Part shown: positions 35,601 to 43,882 of the stretch, one piece after another | How the letters are laid out: each line of letters begins with the position of its first letter | Numbering within the stretch: the first letter of the stretch is position 1 | Source: Streptomyces sp. SLBN-31 | GTDB lineage: Bacteria; Actinomycetota; Actinomycetes; Streptomycetales; Streptomycetaceae | DNA: 64,000 bases | Assembly (NCBI RefSeq): GCF_006715395.1 | Contig: NZ_VFNC01000002.1 | Span: 2,728,001-2,792,000, forward strand | Direction of reading: 5' to 3' | Program-made: the position numbers and the translations under genes | The notes under the pieces: generated by a model | Told to the model about the DNA's origin: nothing | Database searches by the model: none | What the model saw: only the letters and a program-made list of their open reading frames with translations

Positions 35601-35740
35601 GCGACGCGGCCCGCGCGGCACGCCGGGCCGCGCTGGCCCTGCTGGAGGAACTCGGCCACGCGGAGGCGGACGAGGTACGGCGCGAACTGCGCGAGCTGGG
35701 TGAGCCGGCCGAAGCGGCGCCGGGGGGTCCGGCCGCCTGA
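32660..35740 (+). CDS. SARP-NB-ARC-TPR regulator, left flank of the secretion-like cluster
   Basis: A 1026-residue regulator: winged helix (about 8-100, with QQRAVLALLLLRRG and TYVSRLRRLLEP), BTAD domain (about 105-255), a variable Gly/Ala linker, then NB-ARC with Walker A GMAGAGKTT near residue 387 and VLIVLDNAAD as Walker B. C-terminal tetratricopeptide repeats cover about 780-1000. It is a clear paralog of the 54399 gene with the same domain order, and differs from the 28-3603 regulator in having well-formed TPRs. The GTG is supported by the -10 box; ATG 32675 is a minor alternative. It probably controls neighbouring genes, possibly the sigma gene next door (inference). Confidence 0.9.
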   Translation: MDTSAMVSFRFSLLGPLRAWRQEAELTLGPPQQRAVLALLLLRRGRAVGVGELVDGIWGTDPPTAAVSVLRTYVSRLRRLLEPDRPADGSPRLVVSLGDGYALRTDTVVSDLDRFEGLVARAGARHAEGDAPAAVELLRGALDLWQGTPLAGVPGPRAEAERRQLEERRLAALESRLRIELDLGQHARVLPELTALYEAHPLREALCELLVLALYRSGRRAEALAVYDRTRRTLVDELGIEPGPSLLAVRAGLHAEEGHGSAEPPSRRQAPGDLSGTATDAGHLAGPITATGDLFGAPGAGFGAATAAGGPGEVAFGDGGNGLVDAGGADGARDGQDGPGLPVSAVRPSQLPTDLPTFTGRRAQLDGAAALLPDRGRPQTSVIGLISGMAGAGKTTLAVHWAHRIAHRFPDGNLYVNLRGYDPSGSRMNPGEAIETFLVALGVAQQAVPEELEARAALYRGVLADRRVLIVLDNAADSEQVTPLLPAAPGCLVIVTSRSRLSGLVARHGAHPLALNPLSAEESLELLARRLGDVRVDAEPEAARAIVALCAGLPLALSIVAARAALNPGFRLAGIAEELRQDHGSLDAFAGGDAGTDARAVFSWSYHALSPEAAGLFRRLALHPGPDITVAAAAALAGVPRRRVRTPLTELTGASLLIERAPGRYVFHDLLRAYAAELTEAEDGEEVCRAALLRMHDHFLFTAHDASMVLDPFRETIPLPASTTDATPLRFNDRAEATAWLRTERYVLREIVAHAATHGFDTHAWRTAAALDVYFNRLGYWHDLLEINGAALRSARTLGSVTGEAYSLCGLGVAHSQLNHATQARRHLEDALELFRSADHAGGQARVHRGLAYLCNRTDRRPAALDHYTRAIELYRAEDDRSGEAGVLNQVAWTYILLGEHEKALERCEEAVLFYQELNDPYGEASTQDTLGYALHHLAHHAEAIGHFERSARLFHGIGDRYLESDVLRHLADARLATGDRDAARAARRAALALLEELGHAEADEVRRELRELGEPAEAAPGGPAA

Positions 35741-35751
35741 GGCGCGGGCGT

Positions 35752-36297
35752 TCACCGCACCCCGCTCTCCTCCAGCGCCGCCTTCAGACTGCGCAGGGCG
35801 TAGTAGACCCGTGACTTCACCGTGCCCTGCGGGACGCCCAGTGCCTCGGCCGCCTGCTGGGTGGTGCGGTCCGCGAAGATGGTCGCGCGCAGGGCCTCGC
35901 GATGGGCCGGCGTCAGGGAGCGCAGGGCGTCCTGCACCACGATCGACGACAGCATCCGTTCGATGTCGTCCGCCTCGGCGCACATGTCGCTCAGCCAGGA
36001 GTTGCCGCTGATCTCCGTCGGCCGCGCTGTTTTCGTCCGGTGCGCGTCGATGACGAGGTTGCGGGCGACCCGGAACATCCACGGCCGTACGGCCATGCCC
36101 TCGCTGTCGGCGAGGGTCTGCTTGTTCCAGCAGCGCAGCAGGGTCTCCTGGAGGATGTCCTCGGTGCGGTGGGTGTCTCCCCCCAGCATGCGCAGCACGT
36201 ACGAGTAGAGCGCCGGGCCGTGTTCCAGGTAGAGGTCCCGCAGCGCCCGTTCCTGCGGGGAGACCGCGCTCGCGGATCCGATGACCGTCACGTTCAT
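35752..36297 (-). CDS. ECF-type RNA polymerase sigma factor
   Basis: A 181-residue sigma factor with only regions 2 and 4. Region 2 holds RDLYLEHGPALYSYVLRMLGG, EDILQETLLRCW and RPWMFRVARNLVID. Region 4 has LTPAHREALRA and the helix-turn-helix QQAAEALGVPQGTVKSRVYYALRSL. No anti-sigma gene adjoins it. The ATG at 36297 follows CAGGAGCACACC; longer in-frame starts are not supported. It is convergent with the SARP at 32660 and stands at the edge of the type IV-like cluster. It is the best candidate to read the eight TTGAACC/CGTTGT promoters described separately (inference). Confidence 0.93.
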   Translation of the reverse strand: MNVTVIGSASAVSPQERALRDLYLEHGPALYSYVLRMLGGDTHRTEDILQETLLRCWNKQTLADSEGMAVRPWMFRVARNLVIDAHRTKTARPTEISGNSWLSDMCAEADDIERMLSSIVVQDALRSLTPAHREALRATIFADRTTQQAAEALGVPQGTVKSRVYYALRSLKAALEESGVR

Positions 36298-36448
36298 GGT
36301 GTGCTCCTGCTCCTCGGGGCGGCCTGCCCCGGCCCGTGGACGGGGGGCGGGGCCGCCTGGAGCTCGGAGTGTTGCGACGGGCGATGCACATTCGTTCGAC
36401 GAGCGGGCCACACGGCGATTGACGACCGGTCCACACGGTGGACGGATC

Positions 36449-36475
36449 GATATACGCGCAGGTCGCGGGCGTCAA
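36449..36475 (-). promoter_or_regulatory. Possible housekeeping promoter for the ECF sigma gene
   Basis: On the minus strand TTGACG, a 15-base spacer, then TATATC. The spacing is short. The TTGAACC/CGTTGT motif is not found here, so no sign of simple autoregulation by that motif is seen. Confidence 0.3.
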
Positions 36476-36494
36476 AGGCGGGCCCGGGGCGTGG

Positions 36495-37694
<1,200 letters not shown>

Positions 37695-37705
37695 GGTGTT
37701 CCTCC

Positions 37706-38578
37706 TCAAGGAGTGGGGGTGAGGGACTCGGTGGGGACGGCGGTGGGCAGCGAGGTCTGGATGCCGGTGGGGATGGGCGTGCCGGACGGGATGGCGGCGA
37801 CCCCCGCGTACTTGGCGAACTGGGCGCGTACGGCGGCGACATAGCCCTGCGCCTCCGCGGTCCTGGGCACGCCCTTGGCGGCGCGGACGGCGTCCATCCC
37901 GACGTCGTAGCCGGCGAGGGCGAGGTCCAGGACGCTGCCGGTGGCCTCGTTGGCGTCGATCATCTTCTGGGCCTCGTCGGCCATGGCGCAGATGTAGCGG
38001 CCCTGCGCCATGATCGAGTCCTTCGCGTCCAGCGCGGAGGTCTTGCCGTTGTCGTCGTCGTCCTTGCCGTACTTGGTGAAGATGTCGGGCGGCAGCTGCG
38101 AGATGCCCTGCTTGCCGTCGGGGCCGACCAGGGAGGCGTTGAAGCCGGACGCCTTCTCGATCTGTGAGGCGATCACGATCGGCCCGATGGCGCCGCACAG
38201 TTGGCCGGCCTTCTGGACGGGGTCGACCAGGTCCTCGGGGACCGTGGAGGTGTCCAGGTCGCCGTGGCCGTCCCCCTGGAAGACAGCCAGCACCGAGCTC
38301 GCGTCGCTCGGGCCGGGCACGTCGCCGCCCCCGCCACCGCCGCCGAAGACGCTGTGGAAGAGCAGGTAGACCGCGATCAGCGGGGCCAGCAGGACGCCGA
38401 ACCCGCAGAACACGATGACGATGACGGTACCGCCGGCCAGACCGAGCGGGAACAGCAGACAGCCCGCGCCGCCGGCCGCGATCGCCGTGTTCCTGACGGC
38501 CTTCGACTGCCCCTCCTCGTCCGGCTGAACCGGTGCCGGTGCCGCGGGGCCGCCCTGCTCGCCCGTCTCCACGCCCAT
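37706..38578 (-). CDS. Membrane-anchored lytic-transglycosylase-like (SLT) protein
   Basis: A 290-residue protein with a short cytoplasmic N-terminus and one or two strong transmembrane helices (about 30-75). A Gly run is followed by an SLT/goose-lysozyme-like domain: GPIVIASQIEKASGFNASLVGPDGKQGISQLPP. T4SS-associated VirB1-like enzymes open peptidoglycan for the channel. The residue that is the catalytic Glu in canonical ESGF motifs is Ala here (KASGF), with a Glu two residues earlier, so activity is doubtful. First gene of a two-gene operon behind an ECF-type promoter. Confidence 0.8.
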   Translation of the reverse strand: MGVETGEQGGPAAPAPVQPDEEGQSKAVRNTAIAAGGAGCLLFPLGLAGGTVIVIVFCGFGVLLAPLIAVYLLFHSVFGGGGGGGDVPGPSDASSVLAVFQGDGHGDLDTSTVPEDLVDPVQKAGQLCGAIGPIVIASQIEKASGFNASLVGPDGKQGISQLPPDIFTKYGKDDDDNGKTSALDAKDSIMAQGRYICAMADEAQKMIDANEATGSVLDLALAGYDVGMDAVRAAKGVPRTAEAQGYVAAVRAQFAKYAGVAAIPSGTPIPTGIQTSLPTAVPTESLTPTP

Positions 38579-38603
38579 GGGTGTCCGCCTTCTTCCCCTC
38601 GCC

Positions 38604-38633
38604 TTGAACCGCTGTGCCTGGACGGCCCGTTGT
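38604..38633 (+). promoter_or_regulatory. ECF-type promoter P1 (plus strand)
   Basis: TTGAACC at 38604, 17-base spacer, CGTTGT at 38628. It drives the 38702 gene and the following type IV-like operon, with a leader of about 60 bases. It faces P2 on the opposite strand, so the two would produce short overlapping antisense leaders. Confidence 0.75.
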
Positions 38634-38657
38634 GCTGTCCGTCGGGCTCGGCAGATC

Positions 38658-38686
38658 GAAACGGGCCTCAGAGCAAATAAGTTCAA
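38658..38686 (-). promoter_or_regulatory. ECF-type promoter P2 (minus strand)
   Basis: On the minus strand TTGAACT (38686-38680), 16-base spacer, CGTTTC (38663-38658). It drives the lytic-transglycosylase-like operon. Confidence 0.6.
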
Positions 38687-38701
38687 AACGGTGGAAACCA
38701 A

Positions 38702-39550
38702 ATGAGTCAGAGCAGCGGACGTACGAGGCAAGAGGGGGGCGGGGCACACATGGGCACACCGTCGGCGACGCCGTCGGGCCGGGGAGGTTGGGTGCGGGGG
38801 CCGAAGTCCCCGCAGCCGGCTCCCCCGCCTCCCGCGCCCCAGAGCGAGGGCGCCGGTCCGGCCGTGCGGTCGCCGCACGTCGGCCACGGCGTCGGCGTCG
38901 CACCGGCGCCGGTCCCCGTACCGGCCACCGTGTCCGCGACCCCCGTCCACACCGCGGCCACCACCGCCGTACAGCCGGCCGCTTCCCCCCACGCCCCGAG
39001 CCGCACCAGCGCTCAGCCCGCCGTCCAGCCCCGCACCCGGCGCCTCTCCGCAGCCCCCGCCGCCGAGCCCGCCTGGGGTGAGCCCCGGCGGCCGAGGTCG
39101 GCCCGGGGCCGGTCGCGGAACGAGGTCGGCTGGGTCAAGGCGCACGGCGGCGCCGGGGTGACCTCGCTGGTCGAGGTGCTCGGCGGCGTGGACGTGGGGG
39201 CGCGCTGGCCCGATCCGTCCCGGGGCGAGCCGCGACGGGTCGTGCTGGTCGGGCGGACCAGTGCGCGCGGACTGCGGGCGGTTTCCCAGGCGTTGGGCTC
39301 GCTGCACGACGGCAGGGCCCCGCAGGGGCTGGAGTTGCTGGCCGTGGTCCTCGTCGCCGACGCGCCCGGCCGGCTGCCGCTGGGCCTGCTGCGCCGGGTC
39401 CGGGTGCTGCGCTCCGCCACCCGGGTGCAGCGGGTGCCGTGGATTCCGGCGTGGCGCACCGGCGGCAGGCCGAAGGTGCTGCCCCGGCAGTTCGACAGGC
39501 TCGCCGAACTGGTGGGAAGCGAGCTGTACGCCGAGGGGGCCGCGTCATGA
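38702..39550 (+). CDS. Cluster protein with ParA-like remnant fold (DUF6668-like)
   Basis: A 282-residue protein. The first 120 residues are a Pro/Ala-rich disordered region. The C-terminal domain begins NEVGWVKAHGGAGVTSLVEVLGG, resembling a deviant P-loop (GGAGVTS) of ParA/MinD-like ATPases without the invariant Lys, then strands PRRVVLVGRTSARGL and LLAVVLVADAPG. The pattern resembles DUF6668-type proteins that accompany these secretion-like loci in Streptomyces; the DUF number is from memory. It is the first gene after promoter P1. Its stop overlaps the next ATG (ATGA), so translation is coupled. Confidence 0.7.
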   Translation: MSQSSGRTRQEGGGAHMGTPSATPSGRGGWVRGPKSPQPAPPPPAPQSEGAGPAVRSPHVGHGVGVAPAPVPVPATVSATPVHTAATTAVQPAASPHAPSRTSAQPAVQPRTRRLSAAPAAEPAWGEPRRPRSARGRSRNEVGWVKAHGGAGVTSLVEVLGGVDVGARWPDPSRGEPRRVVLVGRTSARGLRAVSQALGSLHDGRAPQGLELLAVVLVADAPGRLPLGLLRRVRVLRSATRVQRVPWIPAWRTGGRPKVLPRQFDRLAELVGSELYAEGAAS

Positions 39551-39831
39551 CGCGTGCCCTGCCGGTCGCCCGGTTCCTGGCCGACACCTACACCCCGCCC
39601 GAGGGCGCGCACACGATCATCAACACCCTCGCCTGGTGCGTCACGGCCGCCGGTGTCTTCGGCCTGATGGCCGTCGGCATCAACATGGCGGTCCAGCTCA
39701 ACCGGGGTGAACCGGGCGAGGGCGGCGCGCACTTCCGCGGTGTCTTCTTCGTCGCGCTGGCCTGTCTGGTCGCCGCGACGGCCGGTCCGCTCGTCACGTT
39801 CCTCGGCGACCTCTCCCTCCTCGGGCCGTAG
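39547..39831 (+). CDS. Small VirB2/TrbC-like membrane protein, 94 aa
   Basis: A 94-residue protein with two hydrophobic helices (about 22-45 and 68-88) joined by a short polar loop (QLNRGEPGEGGAHFR), the size and topology of VirB2/TrbC pilins. There is no cleavable signal like that of Gram-negative pilins. The ATG overlaps the stop of the preceding gene by the ATGA arrangement. It is similar in layout to the 39936 gene (RGE-containing loop in both), suggesting an ancient duplication. Role as a channel or pilus subunit is inferred from topology and context only. Confidence 0.72.
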   Translation: MTRALPVARFLADTYTPPEGAHTIINTLAWCVTAAGVFGLMAVGINMAVQLNRGEPGEGGAHFRGVFFVALACLVAATAGPLVTFLGDLSLLGP

Positions 39832-39935
39832 GCCCGCCGCCTCTCCCGGGCCGTTGGCCCGCCGCACACCTTCCTTACCGACAGCCATCCCTCGCCCGCC
39901 GATCGCGCGGGGCACTGATTCCACGGAGATCTCCC

Positions 39936-40223
39936 ATGTCCTCACTGCTCATCGAAGCCTCCAACTTCCTTGCCGCCGACGTGCCCCAGCCGGTGAGCAA
40001 CGCCCCCGGCGAGCTGTCCACCAAGGTCAACACCGTTCTCGGCATCGTCGCCTGGGCGGGCACCGCGGCCGGCGTGCTGGGCGTGCTGATCACCGGCGCG
40101 ATGATGGCCGTCTCCCTCAAGCGCGGCGAGAGCTCGGAGCACATGAGCCGCCTCGGCATGGTGCTCGGCGGCTGCGTGCTGGTCTCCACCGCCGGGCCGC
40201 TGGTCGGCTTCGTCTTCAACTGA
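39936..40223 (+). CDS. Small VirB2/TrbC-like membrane protein, 95 aa
   Basis: A 95-residue protein with two helices (about 33-60 and 72-92) around a polar loop with LKRGESSEHM. The leader region (LLIEASNFLAADVPQPV) is amphipathic. Paralogous in layout to the preceding small gene. ATGTCC follows GGAGATCTCCC. It is the better VirB2-type pilin candidate because of the N-terminal segment before the first helix. Confidence 0.75.
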   Translation: MSSLLIEASNFLAADVPQPVSNAPGELSTKVNTVLGIVAWAGTAAGVLGVLITGAMMAVSLKRGESSEHMSRLGMVLGGCVLVSTAGPLVGFVFN

Positions 40224-40240
40224 GCAGGCGGACGGTCGAG

Positions 40241-40990
40241 ATGCTCATGCGCAGGCAGCGCCGGACCGAGCCGTCCGGGCCGTACTGGAAGCAGCGCAAC
40301 TGGCAGTTGTCGGCGGGGTTCCTCGCCGTCGTGGTGCTGCTCGGCGGGTTCGTCGCGCTCACGTCCGACGGTGACGGCGCGAAAGCGGCGGCGGCCGAAG
40401 GCCCGCTGTCCCACGGCTCCGTGCTGAAGAGCGGCCGGCCCAAGGGCTGCGCCACCGACGACAGCGCGGGCGGCGCGCTGCCCAAGTCGGCGCCCAAGGA
40501 CATCAGTTGGCACACGCTCGGGATCGCCCGGGTGCCCGTCTCCGCCTCGGCGGGGCCCACCCGGACGACCGGCCCGATGCGCTGGTGCTACGCGCACACG
40601 CCCGTCGGTGCCGCGCTGGCCGCGACCGTCATCCCGTCCCAGATGAGCGGGTCCGGCTGGAAGACGGTCAGCCGGCAGCAGGTGGTGTCGGGGCGTGGGC
40701 GCGACCTGTTCGAGTTCCAGCGCGCGACCGTCCAGGACATCGACAGCGCCGCGCAGAGCGGCGGCACCTCCGCCGGCTCGTACGCCGGCTTCTCGGTGAC
40801 GTCGTACACGCGCGGGGCGGCGAACGTCAGTCTGCTGATCAGGACCGGTCAGGGATATGCGACGACCACCATCGCGCTGCGCTGGAGCGGCGGCGACTGG
40901 AAGGTCGTACCCGACGACGGCGGGTCCCTGCACACGCCGGTGACGACGGTTCAGGGCAGCCCCTCCGGCTACGTCCTGTGGGAGGTGTGA
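40241..40990 (+). CDS. Bitopic secretion-cluster protein (possible VirB8/TcpC analogue)
   Basis: A 249-residue protein: basic cytoplasmic start (RRQRRTEPSG), one transmembrane helix (LSAGFLAVVVLLGGFVAL), then an extracytoplasmic domain of about 200 residues with WHTLGIARVPVSASAGP, MRWCYAHTPVGAALAA and SLLIRTGQGYATTTIALRW. The topology and the order in the operon are those of VirB8-type assembly factors, but I see no sequence signature, so this is inference. It starts at ATG 40241 just after the pilin-like gene and ends one base before the polytopic gene. Confidence 0.75.
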   Translation: MLMRRQRRTEPSGPYWKQRNWQLSAGFLAVVVLLGGFVALTSDGDGAKAAAAEGPLSHGSVLKSGRPKGCATDDSAGGALPKSAPKDISWHTLGIARVPVSASAGPTRTTGPMRWCYAHTPVGAALAATVIPSQMSGSGWKTVSRQQVVSGRGRDLFEFQRATVQDIDSAAQSGGTSAGSYAGFSVTSYTRGAANVSLLIRTGQGYATTTIALRWSGGDWKVVPDDGGSLHTPVTTVQGSPSGYVLWEV

Positions 40991-40991
40991 G

Positions 40992-42218
40992 ATGAACTGC
41001 GGTTCGACCGGGAATCCGGTCTTCGACCTGGCGAAGGGCTTCTTCGACTTCCTCGGCGACCCCATCGGGACCATCGTCGAGCTGATCGCGAAGACGATCC
41101 TCGCGGGCGCGATCGCGGTGTTCGGGGCCCTGACCACCGGGGTGCCCACGCTGACGGGGACGACCACGGCGAAGGACGTCAACGGCCAGACGCAGTGGCT
41201 CGTCGTCTATCTCGCGGTCGGCTCGCTGCTGTTCGCGTCCGCCCGCATGGCCATCGAGCGGCGCGGCACGGCGGGGACCACCGCGCTCAAGGGCATGCTG
41301 CGGGTCATCGCGGTCTCCGGCGGCGCCACCACGATCGTCACGGCCGCGGCCGCCGTCGCGGACGACTACTCCACGCACCTGTTCAACGCGGGCGCCCAGG
41401 ATGTGCTGACGAAGGTCGGCGCCTGCTCCAACGGTTCCAATATCGAGGCGTTCCTGCTCCTGATCCTGGCCTTCCTGCTGCTGATCGCCGGGATCATCCA
41501 GACGATCCTGATGTACATCCGGCTCGGCGTCATGATCCTCCTGCTCGGCACGCTCCCGCTGGCCGCTGCGGCGTCCATGACCGACTGGGGCGGCGGCTGG
41601 TGGCGCAAGCACATCGGCTGGATGATCGCGTGGCTGCTGTACAAGCCCGCGGCCGGTCTCGTGCTGTACGCGGGATCGCAGATGATCGTGTCGAGCCAGA
41701 CCGGCGGCCAGGGCGGCAACGCGGTCAACGAACGCATCGCCGGTATCGGCGTGATGCTGCTGTCCGCGGTGGCACTGCCCGCGCTGCTGAAGCTGGTGGT
41801 GCCCGCGACCGCCGCGCTCGGCGGTGCGTCCGCGTACTCCGGTGCGATGCAGTCGGTGGGCGGCGGCCTGGCCACCGGAGCCCGGTCGCTCGGCGGCAGC
41901 GGCGGGTCCGGCGGCCAGGGCAGCCCCGGTCCGAGCGGCGCGTCCGGCGGCTCCGGCGGCTCGGGGGCGTCCGGCGCGAGCGGCTCGGACGGCGCGGGCG
42001 GAGCCTCGGGCGGCGGCAAGTCGTCGGCCGGCGGTGGGTCCGCTGCCGGTGGCGGAGGCGCGGCGAGCGGGGCCGGCCGGGCCGCGGCCGGCGGACCGGC
42101 CGGTGTGGCCGTCGCCGCGGCGGTGACGGCGGCGCAGGTCGTCGGCAGAGCCGCCTCCGGTGCCCTGGAGGGCGCCGACGGCGACCAGGGCCACAACCCG
42201 AGCCCGCAGCACCGCTGA
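40992..42218 (+). CDS. VirB6/TrbL-like polytopic membrane protein
   Basis: A 408-residue protein with six or seven hydrophobic segments between residues 30 and 280. These include FLLLILAFLLLIAGIIQTIL, the charged SMTDWGGGWWRKHIGWMIAWLLYKPAAGL stretch, and a late helix ending LLKLVVPATAALGG. The last 130 residues are a Gly/Ser/Ala-rich tail. Order, topology and the W-rich amphipathic turn are as in VirB6/TrbL/TraL channel proteins of actinobacterial T4SS-like loci. It starts one base after the preceding stop (GTGTGAGATGA), so translation is tightly coupled. Confidence 0.8.
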   Translation: MNCGSTGNPVFDLAKGFFDFLGDPIGTIVELIAKTILAGAIAVFGALTTGVPTLTGTTTAKDVNGQTQWLVVYLAVGSLLFASARMAIERRGTAGTTALKGMLRVIAVSGGATTIVTAAAAVADDYSTHLFNAGAQDVLTKVGACSNGSNIEAFLLLILAFLLLIAGIIQTILMYIRLGVMILLLGTLPLAAAASMTDWGGGWWRKHIGWMIAWLLYKPAAGLVLYAGSQMIVSSQTGGQGGNAVNERIAGIGVMLLSAVALPALLKLVVPATAALGGASAYSGAMQSVGGGLATGARSLGGSGGSGGQGSPGPSGASGGSGGSGASGASGSDGAGGASGGGKSSAGGGSAAGGGGAASGAGRAAAGGPAGVAVAAAVTAAQVVGRAASGALEGADGDQGHNPSPQHR

Positions 42219-42388
42219 ACCCGGCGGCGGCCGGTTCGAAGCGTGCCGCCGCCCCCGGAACGGGCCGCCGGACTCCCGCTCCCCCCGGAGAGTCCGGCGG
42301 TCCTCCCCGCTCTGCGATCGCCCCGCCCCGACCCGGCCCAGCGCCGTGGCCGTACGCCGTATCACCTCACGAAGGGAAACCGGACCCC

Positions 42389-43882
42389 ATGTCCACGGAA
42401 GCCGTCACTCATCCGACCTACGGGAACTGGCGCCGGCCACGGCGGCCGGGGCTCGGGCCGCTCGGGCTCGTCGGCACGTTCGGTGTCTTCGGCGGGCTCG
42501 TCGTCACCCTGCTCGCGTCCCTGATCTCGCTGTACGCGGCGCTGGTCGTGCTCGTCCCGGTCGTGCTGTTCCTGACGCCGCTGGCCCTGCGCACCCAGGA
42601 CGGGCGCAACGTCTACCAGTTGCTCGCCCTGCGCATCGGCTGGCGCAGCCGCAAGGCCAAGGGCGCGCACCTGTACGTCTCCGGGCCGCTGTCCGCGCGG
42701 CCGGGCGGCCGGTTCCGCCCGCCGGGGCTGCTCAACAAGGTCGCGGCCATCGAGGGCCGGGACGCCTACGAGCGTCCCTTCGGCGTGCTGCACCATCCGG
42801 CGCGCAACCTGTACACGATCGTGCTGGGCTGCGACCCCGACGGCGGCTCGCTGGTCGACCCCGACCAGGTCGACGTCTGGGTCGCCCTGTGGGGCGAGTG
42901 GCTGGCCCGGCTGTCCCACGAACCCGGGCTGCGCGGCGCCTCTTTGATCGTGGAGACCGCGCCCGACCCCGGCACCACCCTCGCCCACGAGGTGCTGCCG
43001 CGCATCCGCCCCGACGCACCGCCCGCGGCCCGCGCGGTGATGGAGGAGGTCGTCGAGCGCTATCCGACCGCCTCCTCGGAGATGCACACCTACGTCACCC
43101 TCACCTACGGCATGCCCGCTGGGCAGAAGCGCAGCAAGGAGGACGTGATCACCGACCTGGCCATCCGTATCCCCGGCCTGCTCAGCGGGTTGGTGGCGGC
43201 CGGCGGCGGGGCCGCGTACCCGCTGTCGGCGGAGCGGATCGCGGAGGTCGTGCGGGTCGCGTACGACCCCGCGGTCGCCGCCGACGTCCTCGACGCGCGC
43301 GCCACGTACGGCGGTACGGGCCTGGAGTGGGAGGACGCCGGGCCGGCCGCCGCCGTGGAGACCGTGGGCAGTTACCAGCACGACTCCGGGGTGTCCCGGA
43401 CCTGGCTGCTGACGCTGGCACCGCGCGGCACCGTACGGTCCTCGGTCCTGCGGGGTCTGCTGGAGGCGTCGCCCGGTACCCGCCGCAAGCGGGTCGCGCT
43501 GGTCTACCGGCCCATCGACCCGGCCACCTCGGCGCGGATCGTCGAGGCGGACCGGCGTGCCGCCCAGTTCATGGCGACGTCGGGGCGGGGCATGGTGCAG
43601 GCGCGGGCGGCCTCCGAGATGCGCGCCGCCGAGCAGACCGCGGCGGAGGAGGCGTCGGGCGCCGGGCTCGTGGAGTTCTCGCTGATGCTGACGGTCACCG
43701 TCGACGACATGGACCAGCTGGCGGACGCGACCGTCGCCGTACGGAACCTGACCGCGGCCTCCCGGGTGCTGATGCGGCCCGCGGACCGGATGCAGGCGGC
43801 CGCGTTCGCCTGCACGCTGCCCGCCGGGATCCTTCCGTGGGAGCAGACCCTGATCCCGCACGAGCTGCAGGAGGCGCTGTGA
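42389..43882 (+). CDS. SCO6880-family protein (VirB3/VirB4 N-terminus-like)
   Basis: A 497-residue protein of the family named after S. coelicolor SCO6880. The N-terminus TYGNWRRPRRPGLGPLGLVG precedes two transmembrane helices (about 28-68), like PrgI/VirB3. A large cytoplasmic domain follows with features of the VirB4/TrbE N-terminal half (TYVTLTYGMP, RTWLLTLAPRGTV, MLTVTVDDMDQLADATVAVRNL, ACTLPAGILPWEQ). It lacks a P-loop. The next gene, overlapping by four bases, supplies the ATPase half, so VirB4 appears split in two here. The ATG follows GAAGGGAAACC. Confidence 0.88.
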   Translation: MSTEAVTHPTYGNWRRPRRPGLGPLGLVGTFGVFGGLVVTLLASLISLYAALVVLVPVVLFLTPLALRTQDGRNVYQLLALRIGWRSRKAKGAHLYVSGPLSARPGGRFRPPGLLNKVAAIEGRDAYERPFGVLHHPARNLYTIVLGCDPDGGSLVDPDQVDVWVALWGEWLARLSHEPGLRGASLIVETAPDPGTTLAHEVLPRIRPDAPPAARAVMEEVVERYPTASSEMHTYVTLTYGMPAGQKRSKEDVITDLAIRIPGLLSGLVAAGGGAAYPLSAERIAEVVRVAYDPAVAADVLDARATYGGTGLEWEDAGPAAAVETVGSYQHDSGVSRTWLLTLAPRGTVRSSVLRGLLEASPGTRRKRVALVYRPIDPATSARIVEADRRAAQFMATSGRGMVQARAASEMRAAEQTAAEEASGAGLVEFSLMLTVTVDDMDQLADATVAVRNLTAASRVLMRPADRMQAAAFACTLPAGILPWEQTLIPHELQEAL

